Shown one piece after another: positions 43,701 to 51,046 of a DNA stretch of 64,000 bases (position 1 is its first letter; every line of letters begins with the position of its first letter). Origin of the DNA: an uncultured Clostridia bacterium. GTDB lineage: Bacteria > Bacillota > Clostridia > Christensenellales > Pumilibacteraceae. Under the pieces are notes generated by a model that worked only from the letters and a program-made list of their open reading frames with translations, was not told the origin of the DNA and ran no database searches. Location of the stretch: the NCBI GenBank assembly GCA_947066105.1, contig CAMSYM010000006.1, forward strand, positions 1 through 64,000, given 5' to 3'. The position numbers and the translations under genes are program-made.

Positions 43701-44650
43701 TCGACGTAATGAACACAGCCAACATGTTCGAGTTCGAAATAGGCGACGCGGACGCGGCGACAAACTCGAACAAGATCGAACTCGGCATCAAGCTGTTGGG
43801 CGTGGAATCTATCAAGATCGATATCCGCTACAACGTAAAAGTGCGCATCATCGATCAAGGCGAAGGCGCGGAACCGCGTTACAAGACGGCGGCAATAGTC
43901 GAGCTTATATTCCAAAACTGCAAAGCGGCAGGCGCAACGCTTGTTCCCAACTGCACGACCAAACTGTATTTCTACGACAACGTTATTTATGTCAAGGGCT
44001 TGGAATGGTACGAAGAAGCCTATAAAAACTGGCTGGGTCAAACCAAGTACGAATGGAAACAACGCGACGTTACCGTAGCCTACTCGGTCGAACAGCTCGG
44101 CAACATGCTTTCTTCCGATATAGGTATGGAAAAGCTTATGTACGAGCTTTTGTTCTACATGCTGCCGCTCAGCCGCAACTTCACTATTTTCGGAATAGAC
44201 TTACAGGGCAAGATCGCCGAATCGGTGTCCGCTCCGTCGACTGGCGCAGACCCCGCGCCCACCGTCGCCACCGTATTCAAGGGCTATGCCTACGTCGGCG
44301 GCACGCACTCGGTCAAGATAGGACTTTCCGAATTGGCCGAAGCGCCAGATTCCAATATGCTCGGCGATCTTACGGTAACGCTCACCGGCAAAAACGACGG
44401 CGACGACAATGTACTCGATAACTATATTAGCGCGGCGAGCATAACCACTTCGCTCGTAAACAACTCCGCTTGTACGATAAACGTGCGGTTGTTCGCAGAG
44501 TTGCGCAATCCCGAAACCTATACCGATCCTGCGGACGGCATACAAAAATTGCGTAGTAAGGGCTTGACCGATACTACGGACGGATATATGTTCGACGGCA
44601 TAATAAACAACGTTATCCCGTCTACGGACTGGCAGTATATTTGGGCGTAA
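37721..44650 (+). CDS. Giant exported repeat protein, 2309 residues, unknown function
   Basis: One TM or signal segment at about 15-35, then an extracellular Ala/Asp-rich chain. At least six modules of roughly 180-210 residues recur, each with a beta strand of the type DGTVYVSLGNI (also GDKVYINLNEL, DGTAYVSLGNI, GKTVYIALGDI, GGMLYISIGSD, NGTLYVQTGNI). Each strand precedes a helical SLDDLPDLFAALDGLIP-like stretch and a strand such as LTVGLDIDGI. The alternation suggests curved beta-sheet modules like LolA/LppX-type lipid-binding folds, an inference only. The C-terminal third (about 1580-2309) differs and may be a separate domain set. No sorting signal, enzyme motif or C-terminal TM is seen. 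GGGAG lies 5 nt before the ATG. Monocistronic. Confidence 0.8.
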   Translation: MPRSIMKKSSFMTRRKIIIYIIATILILGIVSGFSDPFLPDNTVYKASVGETIVAEKVPPASGTPADHDLMSNLQFAAYKLHHSTYFRAETDGTVIADIGFTTYTQKLTNTRVVLNEDTVFAETISSSSLKSLAEQKYVDNGIIIYRPSTKVSNGKATFANTAYPMTYEEYANGYGTVPNQLSKYIIDPQTITAVRDDNATVKQQSDARRTVALADEAESDGIDYYIPENLVPDADGNYCFTLTLDPETSTRYYRNEVRTLGGADQNPKFHSAQVTVKIAPDWTPITVTTVENYDIAIPVLGAMNCTGTNIETFYDVNSQGDLPERDFFQPYIDNVKNDPDYVPPAPPAPTVTSPADYLAAAFADYISGAKPLELTADITVGDISAYDLTLSADLQTLDIQAMLGDLYIGYFGDKVYINLNELNGYMSTSDFAEFAAHPKIAQLLGVFGDLSAFDVTSLFGGDMLGTIFADCEMTTTDGITRIHMPFSLDASTLGAGDISIDASLYIDDQSKALKSINGVITAFGKTITITAKPLKRSPRFPSTDGAVDISGVLDFIPDALETLSEQTLGICGRITTMGKDIDVTAYIDRTDGLKMDATLSALGLDIAVKYIDGTVYVSLGNIDARGTTDEFPALINSVLDLTGADLGKYADMIKPLLPSSVNDFIGMIKSLEATDDTLAIGLRALTVPVDITIKRADGMISALGLDIAVDMFGIKFDAAATLDVTAPEQRDISLPDGDFVTFAELATFINDVKPYIQSGACYDIALDGNIALDGKTYDASARLVIDTTENGIAATGAATVLNQTATLVYADGTAYVSLGNIKLKLDTADMQKLGSPAARILAAFVDGKTNTSDVVSKILGSIQSVSFDENGALTATVSVGGDVLAIALDAKAGKLDVTGNAMGAAISLGASIAPSETPHGITPPADADSYADIAVLEATLEKAADILEQRSMTATVIATYGETTLTLGLELDFGKDKTLKARITENSYGLCATLIGKTVYIALGDIRVAGSLDDLPDLFAALDGLIPAELGKTLTDLLSGTLDIDIAAAFASALDCVKSVSVDNGRLNVGLAIDGININIDTATDLTDVCVTVIGATENVRITLNDITPCATDISVSGEYVPAATLIAACKPLIPLARAQGFDVAVNVKLGNVDVVGNVYICLTDGAFVIDARLTAGDLPVRMTVDGGMLYISIGSDINVSQPLTEEDLTALLDKLDRAIPGLKAKVTAVIEQIKSMTLDKMLGCIALFPTADGFAATLDMRKAGMDAAVALTATVKDGTLGSLAVDCTAFGTEFAAQFDAVVADGVLASLIMREPQDGDALIRGVDISIAATDARTLDIDASKYVPLEKISDFISPILDLVNDANGVRSITLDVNAFLLTKDNAQTTIKGSIALSLDPIAVNASLRLFAGTTAETELNIVFANGTLYVQTGNIMLSFDTANNLQRLYDVLSKYLPEYINDEIAKLFGLKSGTSAFSDVAQLIDRFNELSAAQGLKQQLDLMFAPLETVAGDSMLKTVADMIRVFERDDMLTIGLNVMGVTLNATPMLDANKTELVGLTADTSLAGFTLKFGVDGFALSDSPIRISAPQNAADYVSIVEFIETIDNAVTTFTTRDADGNITFEAETLDFDYRTFEIETTIDENGNTVNVKDEAGRDKPRVDEFGNKIVASTVRIYNKPGYSAIKGKFIKHEQTDESGNVISTSYKFNLEAHIVFDISTLGICNPVTIDLYVVNNSDTAGMAFIDYAEGTGHGERISIDYESILQIAAAALDIIGIDDGIVDMLLGDHRLDIDTSIFDSMDIAGLDTIKDTLTKLVGAVQYVKDGIAAAKDGWNSIATAGSIEELRKRLDDVKAKFGNAVELIKTAVSLFTAESTSSDALPPVSGEPTELNGELFKQIVNGVTLRKDDTHIWATIDNTITTGADGDAAVTVTQSDNKIDGINVSGLDVNTAKLQNFDISFTAGKPVEVALPDNYNCTVGNSTYSDFSNIKHLLFDVMNTANMFEFEIGDADAATNSNKIELGIKLLGVESIKIDIRYNVKVRIIDQGEGAEPRYKTAAIVELIFQNCKAAGATLVPNCTTKLYFYDNVIYVKGLEWYEEAYKNWLGQTKYEWKQRDVTVAYSVEQLGNMLSSDIGMEKLMYELLFYMLPLSRNFTIFGIDLQGKIAESVSAPSTGADPAPTVATVFKGYAYVGGTHSVKIGLSELAEAPDSNMLGDLTVTLTGKNDGDDNVLDNYISAASITTSLVNNSACTINVRLFAELRNPETYTDPADGIQKLRSKGLTDTTDGYMFDGIINNVIPSTDWQYIWA

Positions 44651-44725
44651 AAACAATATCTACCGAAAGACGGTAAAGCGGCGGACGCGCACGGCGTTCG
44701 CCGTTTTGTTTTGCGCACAACGACG

Positions 44726-44758
44726 CAAAAAAACCCGCATCGACGATTTCGATACGGG
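44726..44758 (-). terminator. Terminator of the asparaginase gene
   Basis: CCCGCATCGA (44734-44743) pairs, with one mismatch, with TCGATACGGG (44749-44758). A run of seven A at 44727-44733 gives the U tract on the minus strand. Confidence 0.85.
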
Positions 44759-44783
44759 CAATATTCATTAGCGTAAATTCGAA

Positions 44784-45680
44784 TTATTTTTCGACTATCT
44801 CGCCGCACGCATTTTCGAGCGCAAACGCCGCCAGATCGCCTACCTTGTTTTTCAAGCCTATAAGCAACTTGATGTACAATGCGGTCTTTGTTATATCGGA
44901 ACACAACGCAACGTTGGGCGCAAAATCCTTTGCCGCATACTTCTTTTTGCCTGTTATGAGAAACATCGGCGTATCGGGATTTGCGGCGGCAAACTTATTG
45001 AACTCCGCAACGTTGATACGACCCGAATGGTAAGCCGAATGAACGACCGCCGCGCACCGCGACACGTCGAAGTGCGAATAATCCATGCCGACGTACGGCG
45101 AAATACTGAGCACGTTGCTATCCGTAAGCTCGAAATCCATGCCGCGCATAAGCCCGGTATCGGCAAAACTGCGGTCGCCTATCGAAAAATAACAATCCTC
45201 GTGCAAATGCGCCGGCGCAAGCCGCGCGCCGTGATGTATACGCACCACCTCGCCCGGATTTTTATACAACACGAACACGCCGCGCTCGCCGCGTTCTATA
45301 AAGCTTTTTGCGGCTTTAAGCACGTCGTAACCGTTGCTCTCGTCGTCGGTCAGCGGGCTGTCCGCCGCACACATCACTATCGGAGCGTGCGTCGAACTGA
45401 ATGCGTACGCCAAATACGCCGACGAAAAAGCGAGCGTATCTGTGCCGTGCGTGACTATCACGCCGTCGGGTCCGTCTTTCAACGCCTTTTCTATCACCGA
45501 CCGCAACATATTCAACGCATTAAGCCCCACGCCCGCGCTATGTATCTTGAATTCTCCGAATACTTTATTCGCGCCGATAACGGCGGCGATCTGTTCGGTC
45601 GCTTCGTCGGAAATAACGTATTCGCCGTTTATTTCGCGACTGCCTATCGTTCCGCCCGTCGCAACAAGATTGATCTTCAT
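44784..45680 (-). CDS. Asparaginase/glutaminase family protein
   Basis: Probable cytoplasmic L-asparaginase of 298 residues. The N-terminal catalytic motif is ATGGTIGS (Thr11) and the second is VTHGTDTL (Thr77-Asp81), with a conserved Lys later (VLYKNPGEV region). No signal peptide, which fits a type I enzyme that turns asparagine into aspartate and ammonia. Slightly short for the family (320-340). It overlaps the upstream Nudix gene by 4 bp (ATGA), so the two are translationally coupled. Confidence 0.88.
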   Translation of the reverse strand: MKINLVATGGTIGSREINGEYVISDEATEQIAAVIGANKVFGEFKIHSAGVGLNALNMLRSVIEKALKDGPDGVIVTHGTDTLAFSSAYLAYAFSSTHAPIVMCAADSPLTDDESNGYDVLKAAKSFIERGERGVFVLYKNPGEVVRIHHGARLAPAHLHEDCYFSIGDRSFADTGLMRGMDFELTDSNVLSISPYVGMDYSHFDVSRCAAVVHSAYHSGRINVAEFNKFAAANPDTPMFLITGKKKYAAKDFAPNVALCSDITKTALYIKLLIGLKNKVGDLAAFALENACGEIVEK

Positions 45681-46282
45681 AATACACCCCTATGCAGTCT
45701 GTCCGCCAATAAATAAACGATCTTTGCATGGTCGAACGCCGTCTTGCCGCGTTCCGTTATACGCGTGCGGTTGAGATCGACGTCGCCGAACGCATCGCGC
45801 GTCGTTTCGAGCTTAGCGTCGAACGCATCGCCGCCGCCAAAAAAACACAGCGTGCCGTCGTCGGAAAATTTAACGTCGAACCAAACGGCTTCGGACGCAT
45901 CGTCGCCCGCGCACGCGGTCAGATCGTCGTCGATCTCGGCGCAAAACACTACCGTTATATTGCGCCACCGCGGATCGCGATCGGGCGTAGACGCCGCAAT
46001 AAGCTGACGCAACGCAACGCCGCGGATACCCGTTTCTTCGTAAAGCTCGCGCTCGACCGCCTGCTCGCACGACTCGTCGCGTTCGACAAACCCGCCGGGA
46101 AAAGCGTAGCTCCCCAAAAACGGGTGTCCGCCGCGCTTTATCATGAGCGCTCTCAATCCGTCGGGCGTGCGCCTATACAATACCGCGTCGACGGTGACTG
46201 ACGGACGAAAATACCGCGTCACGTCGTAATCGCGCAAAAACTCCCGTTCGGTTTTTCCGTTTTTATCTCTTGCCGATTCCAT
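45677..46282 (-). CDS. Nudix hydrolase with C-terminal extension
   Basis: Protein of 201 residues. The Nudix box GGFVERDESCEQAVERELYEE is split over the canonical Gx5Ex7REUxEExGU positions, about 65-88. The N-terminal VTVDAVLYRR strand, the HPFLGSYAFPGG lead-in and the C-terminal winged tail (ITERGKTAFDHAKIVYLLADRL) match the NrtR/ADP-ribose pyrophosphatase-like subgroup. The start at 46282 is preferred, although its Shine-Dalgarno is weak; the frame extends further upstream. It is first in the operon with the asparaginase. Confidence 0.85.
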   Translation of the reverse strand: MESARDKNGKTEREFLRDYDVTRYFRPSVTVDAVLYRRTPDGLRALMIKRGGHPFLGSYAFPGGFVERDESCEQAVERELYEETGIRGVALRQLIAASTPDRDPRWRNITVVFCAEIDDDLTACAGDDASEAVWFDVKFSDDGTLCFFGGGDAFDAKLETTRDAFGDVDLNRTRITERGKTAFDHAKIVYLLADRLHRGVL

Positions 46283-46436
46283 GCCGCCATAAACCCCCGT
46301 GACGATTTTACGCGTTCGGTATGCGCGACAGCAAACGCACGCATACCGACCGTACAATCAATTATAACACGCGGCAAAAAAAATATCAACTGTTTTGACG
46401 CACACGGCTCTCCGCCGCGCCGCCGACGAACTTTTT

Positions 46437-47003
46437 TCAGGTGAGCTTTTCGATAAGCGACAGGAACTTGCCCACGCGGCTTTCGTCGAGCGCGGCGATA
46501 TACTCGGTCAACCGCGTAAAATTATCGGGATCGCTTTTAACATACGCGCCGCACTTTACGCCGCGGCATTTAAGGTCGGCGGCTATTTCGTCCACAAGCT
46601 CGCGGTGCGATTTGAGCGCGGAACGGTATTTGTTTTGATAGCGCAACGCCGTTTTCGCATCGCCGTTCGCCATTTCGAATATAGCGCGTCGCACGCTTTT
46701 ACCTTCGCCCTTGGCTATGAGCACGTTTTCTATAAGCTTGCGCACTTCGTTGTCCGTAAACGGCACGAACCGTTCGCGCTCCACCGCGGCATGCTTAATG
46801 CCCAACCGCTCGGCGACTTCCGGCACAAGCTCGAAAGTTTTGGCTTGACTGTAATAGTAATTGCGCACCGAATTGACCGAGCGCGACGTCTTGTCCGCCA
46901 TAGCTCGGAACGCGGTCGACAAGCTGTCGCCGCTTTTGCGCGCGTTTTCGCACAGTGTAAAAAGTTCTACCGTTTCGGCAATCGTCCAGTTTCCGTTTAC
47001 CAT
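46437..47003 (-). CDS. Myb/SANT-like DNA-binding protein
   Basis: Protein of 188 residues. The N-terminal NGNWTIAETVELFTLCENARKSG...AFRAMADKTSRSVNSVRNYYY and a second copy from about residue 80 (RFVPFTDNEVRKLIENVLIAKGEGKSVRRAIFEMANGDAKTALRYQNKYR) are tandem Myb-like helical repeats with the spaced aromatic residues typical of the fold. RsfA, a Bacillus sporulation regulator, has a related repeat; equivalence is not shown. GGAGG lies before the ATG. Targets unknown. Confidence 0.65.
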   Translation of the reverse strand: MVNGNWTIAETVELFTLCENARKSGDSLSTAFRAMADKTSRSVNSVRNYYYSQAKTFELVPEVAERLGIKHAAVERERFVPFTDNEVRKLIENVLIAKGEGKSVRRAIFEMANGDAKTALRYQNKYRSALKSHRELVDEIAADLKCRGVKCGAYVKSDPDNFTRLTEYIAALDESRVGKFLSLIEKLT

Positions 47004-47091
47004 AAGATCCTCCGTTTTTCGAGTACACTAATCATTGCCAAGGCAGTCAAAGTCTATACATATAATCGAAAAATATATCATATAGTAGCGT

Positions 47092-47649
47092 ATGGAATTG
47101 CACATACAAAGCGAATTCGATTGCGTTTACCTGATAAACGGCGAGCTTGTAGAACGCGCGGACAGCCTTACCATGTCCGAATACGACGTAGCGTACATAA
47201 CGGTCTTTCCGCTCGATACGTCGCTTTTACCTTATACGATAAAATTGGTAAATGCCGACAACGTTAAAAACGAGTTCGCGCTCGGCATAAGGCTGTCGTC
47301 CGAACATTACCTGCTCGTGCTGTCGCCGCGTCGTCCGATAGTGTACAAAACGACTGCGCAACAGTACCCCGTGCACGCGACGAGCCGAATAGGCAGGCTG
47401 TTCACGCTCGTAAAATCGGGCGATGTGAGCGCGGCGTATTCCATGCTCACCGACGAACTGCGCGCGAGCATAGACAAAAAAACGCTCGAAGCGTTTTTCG
47501 ACGGCTACGAGCGTTTGGTAGACAGGACTTGGGAACACGGCGGCGCGCACAAATTCTACTTGATAACCGAAAGCGGCGTTGCGCGCCTGCACTCTTATGC
47601 GCTAAAAAACGAGTTCATCGACGACATCGCCGAATGCGACAACGATTAG
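47092..47649 (+). CDS. Protein of unknown function (185 residues)
   Basis: No family recognised. The first 90 residues are beta-rich (LHIQSEFDCVYLINGELVE, YDVAYITVFPLD) and the second half is helical with GRLFTLVKSGDVSAAYSMLTDELRASIDKKTLEAFFDGYE. No signal or TM segment. There is no clear Shine-Dalgarno; TATAGT lies 5 nt before the ATG, so it too could be nearly leaderless. Its end overlaps the convergent metallopeptidase gene by 4 bp. Confidence 0.65.
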   Translation: MELHIQSEFDCVYLINGELVERADSLTMSEYDVAYITVFPLDTSLLPYTIKLVNADNVKNEFALGIRLSSEHYLLVLSPRRPIVYKTTAQQYPVHATSRIGRLFTLVKSGDVSAAYSMLTDELRASIDKKTLEAFFDGYERLVDRTWEHGGAHKFYLITESGVARLHSYALKNEFIDDIAECDND

Positions 47650-48389
47650 TCGTTGCGGTTTCTGCCCATAAGCAACAACGCGAGTATGCGCAAAAACTGT
47701 AACGAAGTTATCATGAACGACGCGACGTAAGTCATTGCGGCGGCGCGCAAAACTTTTTTTACCGCGACCGCTTCTTCGCGCGGCATGCACGTTTTAAGAT
47801 AATTATACGCGCGACGGCTCGCGTCGAATTCGGTGGGCAACGTCACCAACGAAAACAACAGCGTCGCGCCCATAACAATAAGACCGGCTATAAGGAACGC
47901 GCGACCGACGACCGTATACGGCGACGCAAAACCGAATATATACCCTATGATATAGATAGGCCACATAAGACGGCTCGCAAAGTTGACGACGGGAACAAGC
48001 CGCAACCGCATCGACGAAAAAAAGTACTTGCGCGCATGCTGCACCGCATGCCCCGCTTCGTGACAAGCTACGCCTATCGCGCCGAGCGCCGACGAGTTCC
48101 GCACCGTATCGGATAACGAGATCGTGTTCGTAACAGGGTTAAAGTTATCGGTCAACGAGCCGCGTACAGCCGCGAACTTAATATCCGTCAGTCCGCTGCT
48201 CGCCAAAAAATTGCGCACGTACCCCTGCGCCGAAATGCCCGACGCGCTCGGTATGCGATTGTATTTATTAAAAACAGTTTGTACGCGCACCGACGCGATC
48301 ACGCTGAAAAGCAAAAACGGCAAAAACAACACGACGGTTATCCCGTATAGCAAATATTCGGGATCGGTGAACAGATCGGAAAACGACAT
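47646..48389 (-). CDS. YugP-type membrane zinc metallopeptidase
   Basis: Neutral zinc peptidase of 247 residues. One N-terminal TM (about 14-32) and two or three in the second half flank a catalytic part with the HEAGH motif (110-114) in GVACHEAGHAVQHA and the preceding LTDNFNPVTNTISLSD. The motif and layout match Zn_peptidase_2 (B. subtilis YugP). The start at 48389 has GGAGG 5 nt upstream; the longer frame is rejected. Substrate unknown. Confidence 0.9.
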   Translation of the reverse strand: MSFSDLFTDPEYLLYGITVVLFLPFLLFSVIASVRVQTVFNKYNRIPSASGISAQGYVRNFLASSGLTDIKFAAVRGSLTDNFNPVTNTISLSDTVRNSSALGAIGVACHEAGHAVQHARKYFFSSMRLRLVPVVNFASRLMWPIYIIGYIFGFASPYTVVGRAFLIAGLIVMGATLLFSLVTLPTEFDASRRAYNYLKTCMPREEAVAVKKVLRAAAMTYVASFMITSLQFLRILALLLMGRNRND

Positions 48390-48476
48390 AGTATCCTCCC
48401 GCAAGCCACTGCTTGCTTTTTTGTATTGTATCATGTAGCGTAGCTTTTGTAAAGCCTTCGACGATCTTTTTCATAC

Positions 48477-48498
48477 AAAAAAACCGCTCGAAAGCGGT
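48477..48498 (-). terminator. Terminator after sigma factor 2
   Basis: ACCGCT (48483-48488), a CGAA loop, AGCGGT (48493-48498), and a U run on the minus strand from 48482-48477. Confidence 0.8.
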
Positions 48499-48522
48499 AA
48501 AAGCATAAACAAATATTTTCGT

Positions 48523-49047
48523 TTATTCGGTCATACTGTTATACATAAACTTTAACGCGCTTTTATAATGGTAATGCACGGTGCTCAACGGCATATCGAG
48601 TTCTTCTGCGATATCTGGAAAAGTTTTATCGTTGAAAATGTGCATGTCTATGATCCTGCGTTCCAGCTCGCCAAGCCTTGCGAGCGCGGTATACATATCC
48701 ATTTTTTCCAGTCGCTTCTCGTTATAATCGACGCCGCCGCGCGTTTCGATAAGCGATACGTCGTCGATAACGTCGCGGTTTATCTTCAACGCTTCGTTTT
48801 GAGTTATCTTGAACAGCCACGCGTAACCGTTTTGAGTGTCCTTGAATTGGTGGATACGCTCCGCAACGTGCGCGTATGCGGTAAGCACCACGTCGTCGAC
48901 GTACGACTTGTTTCGCAAATACATGTGCGCTATATATTCCAAGCCTAAGTATGTATAACGGTAAAACTCGTCAAAAACGTTTTCGCCCGCCTTTATCCGT
49001 CGTAAATATTCGTTTATGCGCCTACGCCTTTCCGCTGCACTGACCAT
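48523..49047 (-). CDS. ECF-like sigma factor, paralogue 2
   Basis: Sigma-70 family protein of 174 residues. Region 2 includes DDVVLTAYAHVAERIHQF and GYAWLFKITQNEALKINR. Region 4 has the HTH IADMHIFNDKTFPDIAEELDMPLSTVHYHYKSALKFM (here IIDMHIF...). It is a paralogue of 50322-50846, with the shared words GYAW, QNEALKINR and PDIAEEL/VADIAEEL. It starts 12 bp after the leucine-rich-repeat lipoprotein gene, so the two are surely co-transcribed. No anti-sigma gene is recognised. Confidence 0.85.
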   Translation of the reverse strand: MVSAAERRRRINEYLRRIKAGENVFDEFYRYTYLGLEYIAHMYLRNKSYVDDVVLTAYAHVAERIHQFKDTQNGYAWLFKITQNEALKINRDVIDDVSLIETRGGVDYNEKRLEKMDMYTALARLGELERRIIDMHIFNDKTFPDIAEELDMPLSTVHYHYKSALKFMYNSMTE

Positions 49048-49059
49048 GATAAAATTATT

Positions 49060-50295
49060 TTATAACGACTCCCCCGACACTGGATATCTTTCGAGATCGG
49101 ATAGTCGATCTTCCCATTCGTCGTTTTCTCCGTAAAGATCGTCGCCTAACGATTTGATCGACACGGGCAGGTTCAATTCGGTAAGCATATCGCACTTGCC
49201 GAACGAATTGTTCTCGATAGTATCAACGCCCATCATTCCGCGTATTCGCGAAAGCGCCGAACAACCGTAAAACGCGCCGCTCTCGATCTTTTCTACGCTT
49301 TTCGATATCAAGACGTTTTTAAGAGAAAAACACCCGATAAAACAGCCGCGAGGCAAGGTAGCGGCAGACACGTACAAGCTTACGTCGGTCAACTGCCAAC
49401 AACCCGCAAAAGCCATTTGACCGAGTTCTGTCAATCCCCCGTATAAGCTCGCCCATTTGAGCGCACAACCGTAAAACGCACGGTCGCCTATCTTTTCCAC
49501 ACTATAAAAAGACAGAGATGTCAAACTTTCGCAATGCGCGAAAGCGTCTTCGCCTATTTGCGTAACATAAGAAGTATCTATCGAATCCAACGCTTTACAC
49601 CCGTAAAACGTATCATGCTCTATAATATTTATCCTTTGGGACAATTTTACCTGCCGCAAACTTTCGCATCCGTAAAACGAAGCGCTGCCGAGTTTGGATA
49701 GCGCGTTATACATGGTTATTGCGGATAAGCTCTTACATTGCCGAAATACGTTGTCGCCCATCTCCGACAAGAGAATTGGCATGTTTATCTCCGCCAGCTT
49801 CTCGCAAGAGAAAAATGCATTATTCCCTATCCTTACTACCGTATCGGGAAGAACTATCTTTTCAAGCTCGACGCAAAGAGAAAATGCGTTGTTGGCGATC
49901 TCGATGACGGGTATCCCGTTACGGTAATCTGGAACTACGCATTCTTTGAGCGTTCTGTCTTTTGCCCGCACCGAGTAACCGTTTGCTATACGGTCGAAAG
50001 TCAGTTTATCCTCATTGCCGTCGATACTTCCGCTCGGACCGACCGAGCCGTCGACGGGAGTATTTTCACCGTTTTCGGCGGCGTCTTGTTCGGCGTTCCC
50101 GTCGAAAGGCGTGTCGATATCGGTCACAATACCGTTATCCGTCGGATAAGTCACGACTTCGCCGCTTGGCATGCCGTCGGGAATACTGCCTACGGAAACC
50201 TGCGCGCACGCGACCGCAGGCATAACAATAAGCGCCGACAAGACTATCGCCGCTATACGCGATAAGATATAGGTCATTCCCGCACGCTTTCGCAT
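49060..50295 (-). CDS. BspA-type leucine-rich-repeat protein, lipoprotein-like
   Basis: Exported protein of 411 residues. The signal peptide ends MPAVACAQ, a plausible lipobox. An acidic linker (60-110) precedes about ten LRR_5 repeats from about 115 to 385, each of the form IGNNAFFSCEKLAEINMP / LGSASFYGCESLRQVKLS. This TpLRR/BspA class mediates surface adhesion in gut bacteria. The gene sits between two sigma-factor paralogues with gaps of 26 and 12 bp. AGGAGC lies 5 nt before the ATG. It could act as the surface sensor or partner of the sigma factors; this is inferred from position only. Confidence 0.87.
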   Translation of the reverse strand: MRKRAGMTYILSRIAAIVLSALIVMPAVACAQVSVGSIPDGMPSGEVVTYPTDNGIVTDIDTPFDGNAEQDAAENGENTPVDGSVGPSGSIDGNEDKLTFDRIANGYSVRAKDRTLKECVVPDYRNGIPVIEIANNAFSLCVELEKIVLPDTVVRIGNNAFFSCEKLAEINMPILLSEMGDNVFRQCKSLSAITMYNALSKLGSASFYGCESLRQVKLSQRINIIEHDTFYGCKALDSIDTSYVTQIGEDAFAHCESLTSLSFYSVEKIGDRAFYGCALKWASLYGGLTELGQMAFAGCWQLTDVSLYVSAATLPRGCFIGCFSLKNVLISKSVEKIESGAFYGCSALSRIRGMMGVDTIENNSFGKCDMLTELNLPVSIKSLGDDLYGENDEWEDRLSDLERYPVSGESL

Positions 50296-50321
50296 GTAAC
50301 GCTCCTTTGACTATATGCGAA

Positions 50322-50846
50322 CTAACGCTTGCTTAATTTTTTGTACAATGCTTTATAAATTCTTTTCAACCGATTTGTGACCGTGCCGATCGAAACGTTT
50401 AATTCTTCGGCTATGTCCGCTACGCTTTTCCCTAATAGATACTTGCTTTCAAACAGTTGTACGTCGGCAGGATCGAGTTCGTTCAAAGCGCGTCCGATAT
50501 CCAACGATTCTTCCGGCGAAACGCCTTTTTCTTTCGTAGCGACCTGTTCCAAGCTTCTCAACGAAATTTCGGGACGGTCCTCGCGCCTATTGATCTTTAA
50601 CGCTTCGTTTTGCGCGATCTTGCATATCCACGCATATCCGTTGCCGTTACCGTCGAATTTATGTATGTTGCCGGCTATCCTGTCAAACGTATTGACCACC
50701 ACGTCGTCGATAAAGCTCTTATCTATGAGATAACGATCTGCTATATACTCCACGCACCACGACGCCGCGCCGAAAAACTCTTCAAAACAAGCGTCGCCGT
50801 TTTTAAGCCTCCCCAAGTAGTTATTGATTAGGTCGTGGATATCCAT
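50322..50846 (-). CDS. ECF-like sigma factor, paralogue 1
   Basis: 174 residues, same length as the gene at 48523. Region 2 is DDVVVNTFDRIAGNIHKF / NGYAWICKIAQNEALKINR; region 4 is LGKSVADIAEELNVSIGTVTNRLKRIYKAL. First gene of the sigma-LRR-sigma operon, with a strong sigma-A promoter at 50879-50907 and a leader of about 25 nt. Confidence 0.87.
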   Translation of the reverse strand: MDIHDLINNYLGRLKNGDACFEEFFGAASWCVEYIADRYLIDKSFIDDVVVNTFDRIAGNIHKFDGNGNGYAWICKIAQNEALKINRREDRPEISLRSLEQVATKEKGVSPEESLDIGRALNELDPADVQLFESKYLLGKSVADIAEELNVSIGTVTNRLKRIYKALYKKLSKR

Positions 50847-50878
50847 ATGTCATGTTCTCTGTATTTTCTTGATAACTT

Positions 50879-50907
50879 ATTTTAACATAAATCATTGTAG
50901 TTGTCAA
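50879..50907 (-). promoter_or_regulatory. Promoter of the sigma-LRR-sigma operon
   Basis: TTGACA (50907-50902), 17 bp, TAAAAT (50884-50879) on the minus strand. Confidence 0.88.
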
Positions 50908-50980
50908 TACCATTTGCCGTTTTTTGTAGATAATTTGTCGAATTTTTTATAATTTTTTTTATTTAGCTCGTTTGCAACAG

Positions 50981-51016
50981 AAGTCTCTATCATAATTCAT
51001 TTAATAATAGAGACTT
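50981..51016 (-). terminator. Inverted repeat after the 898-residue protein gene
   Basis: AAGTCTCTAT (50981-50990) pairs perfectly with ATAGAGACTT (51007-51016). It lies 31 bp after the stop codon. The U tract is not immediate, so termination is likely but not certain. The surrounding 200 bp are AT-rich. Confidence 0.55.
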
Positions 51017-51046
51017 CCGCGCCGATAATATAATCAAGCTCTTATA

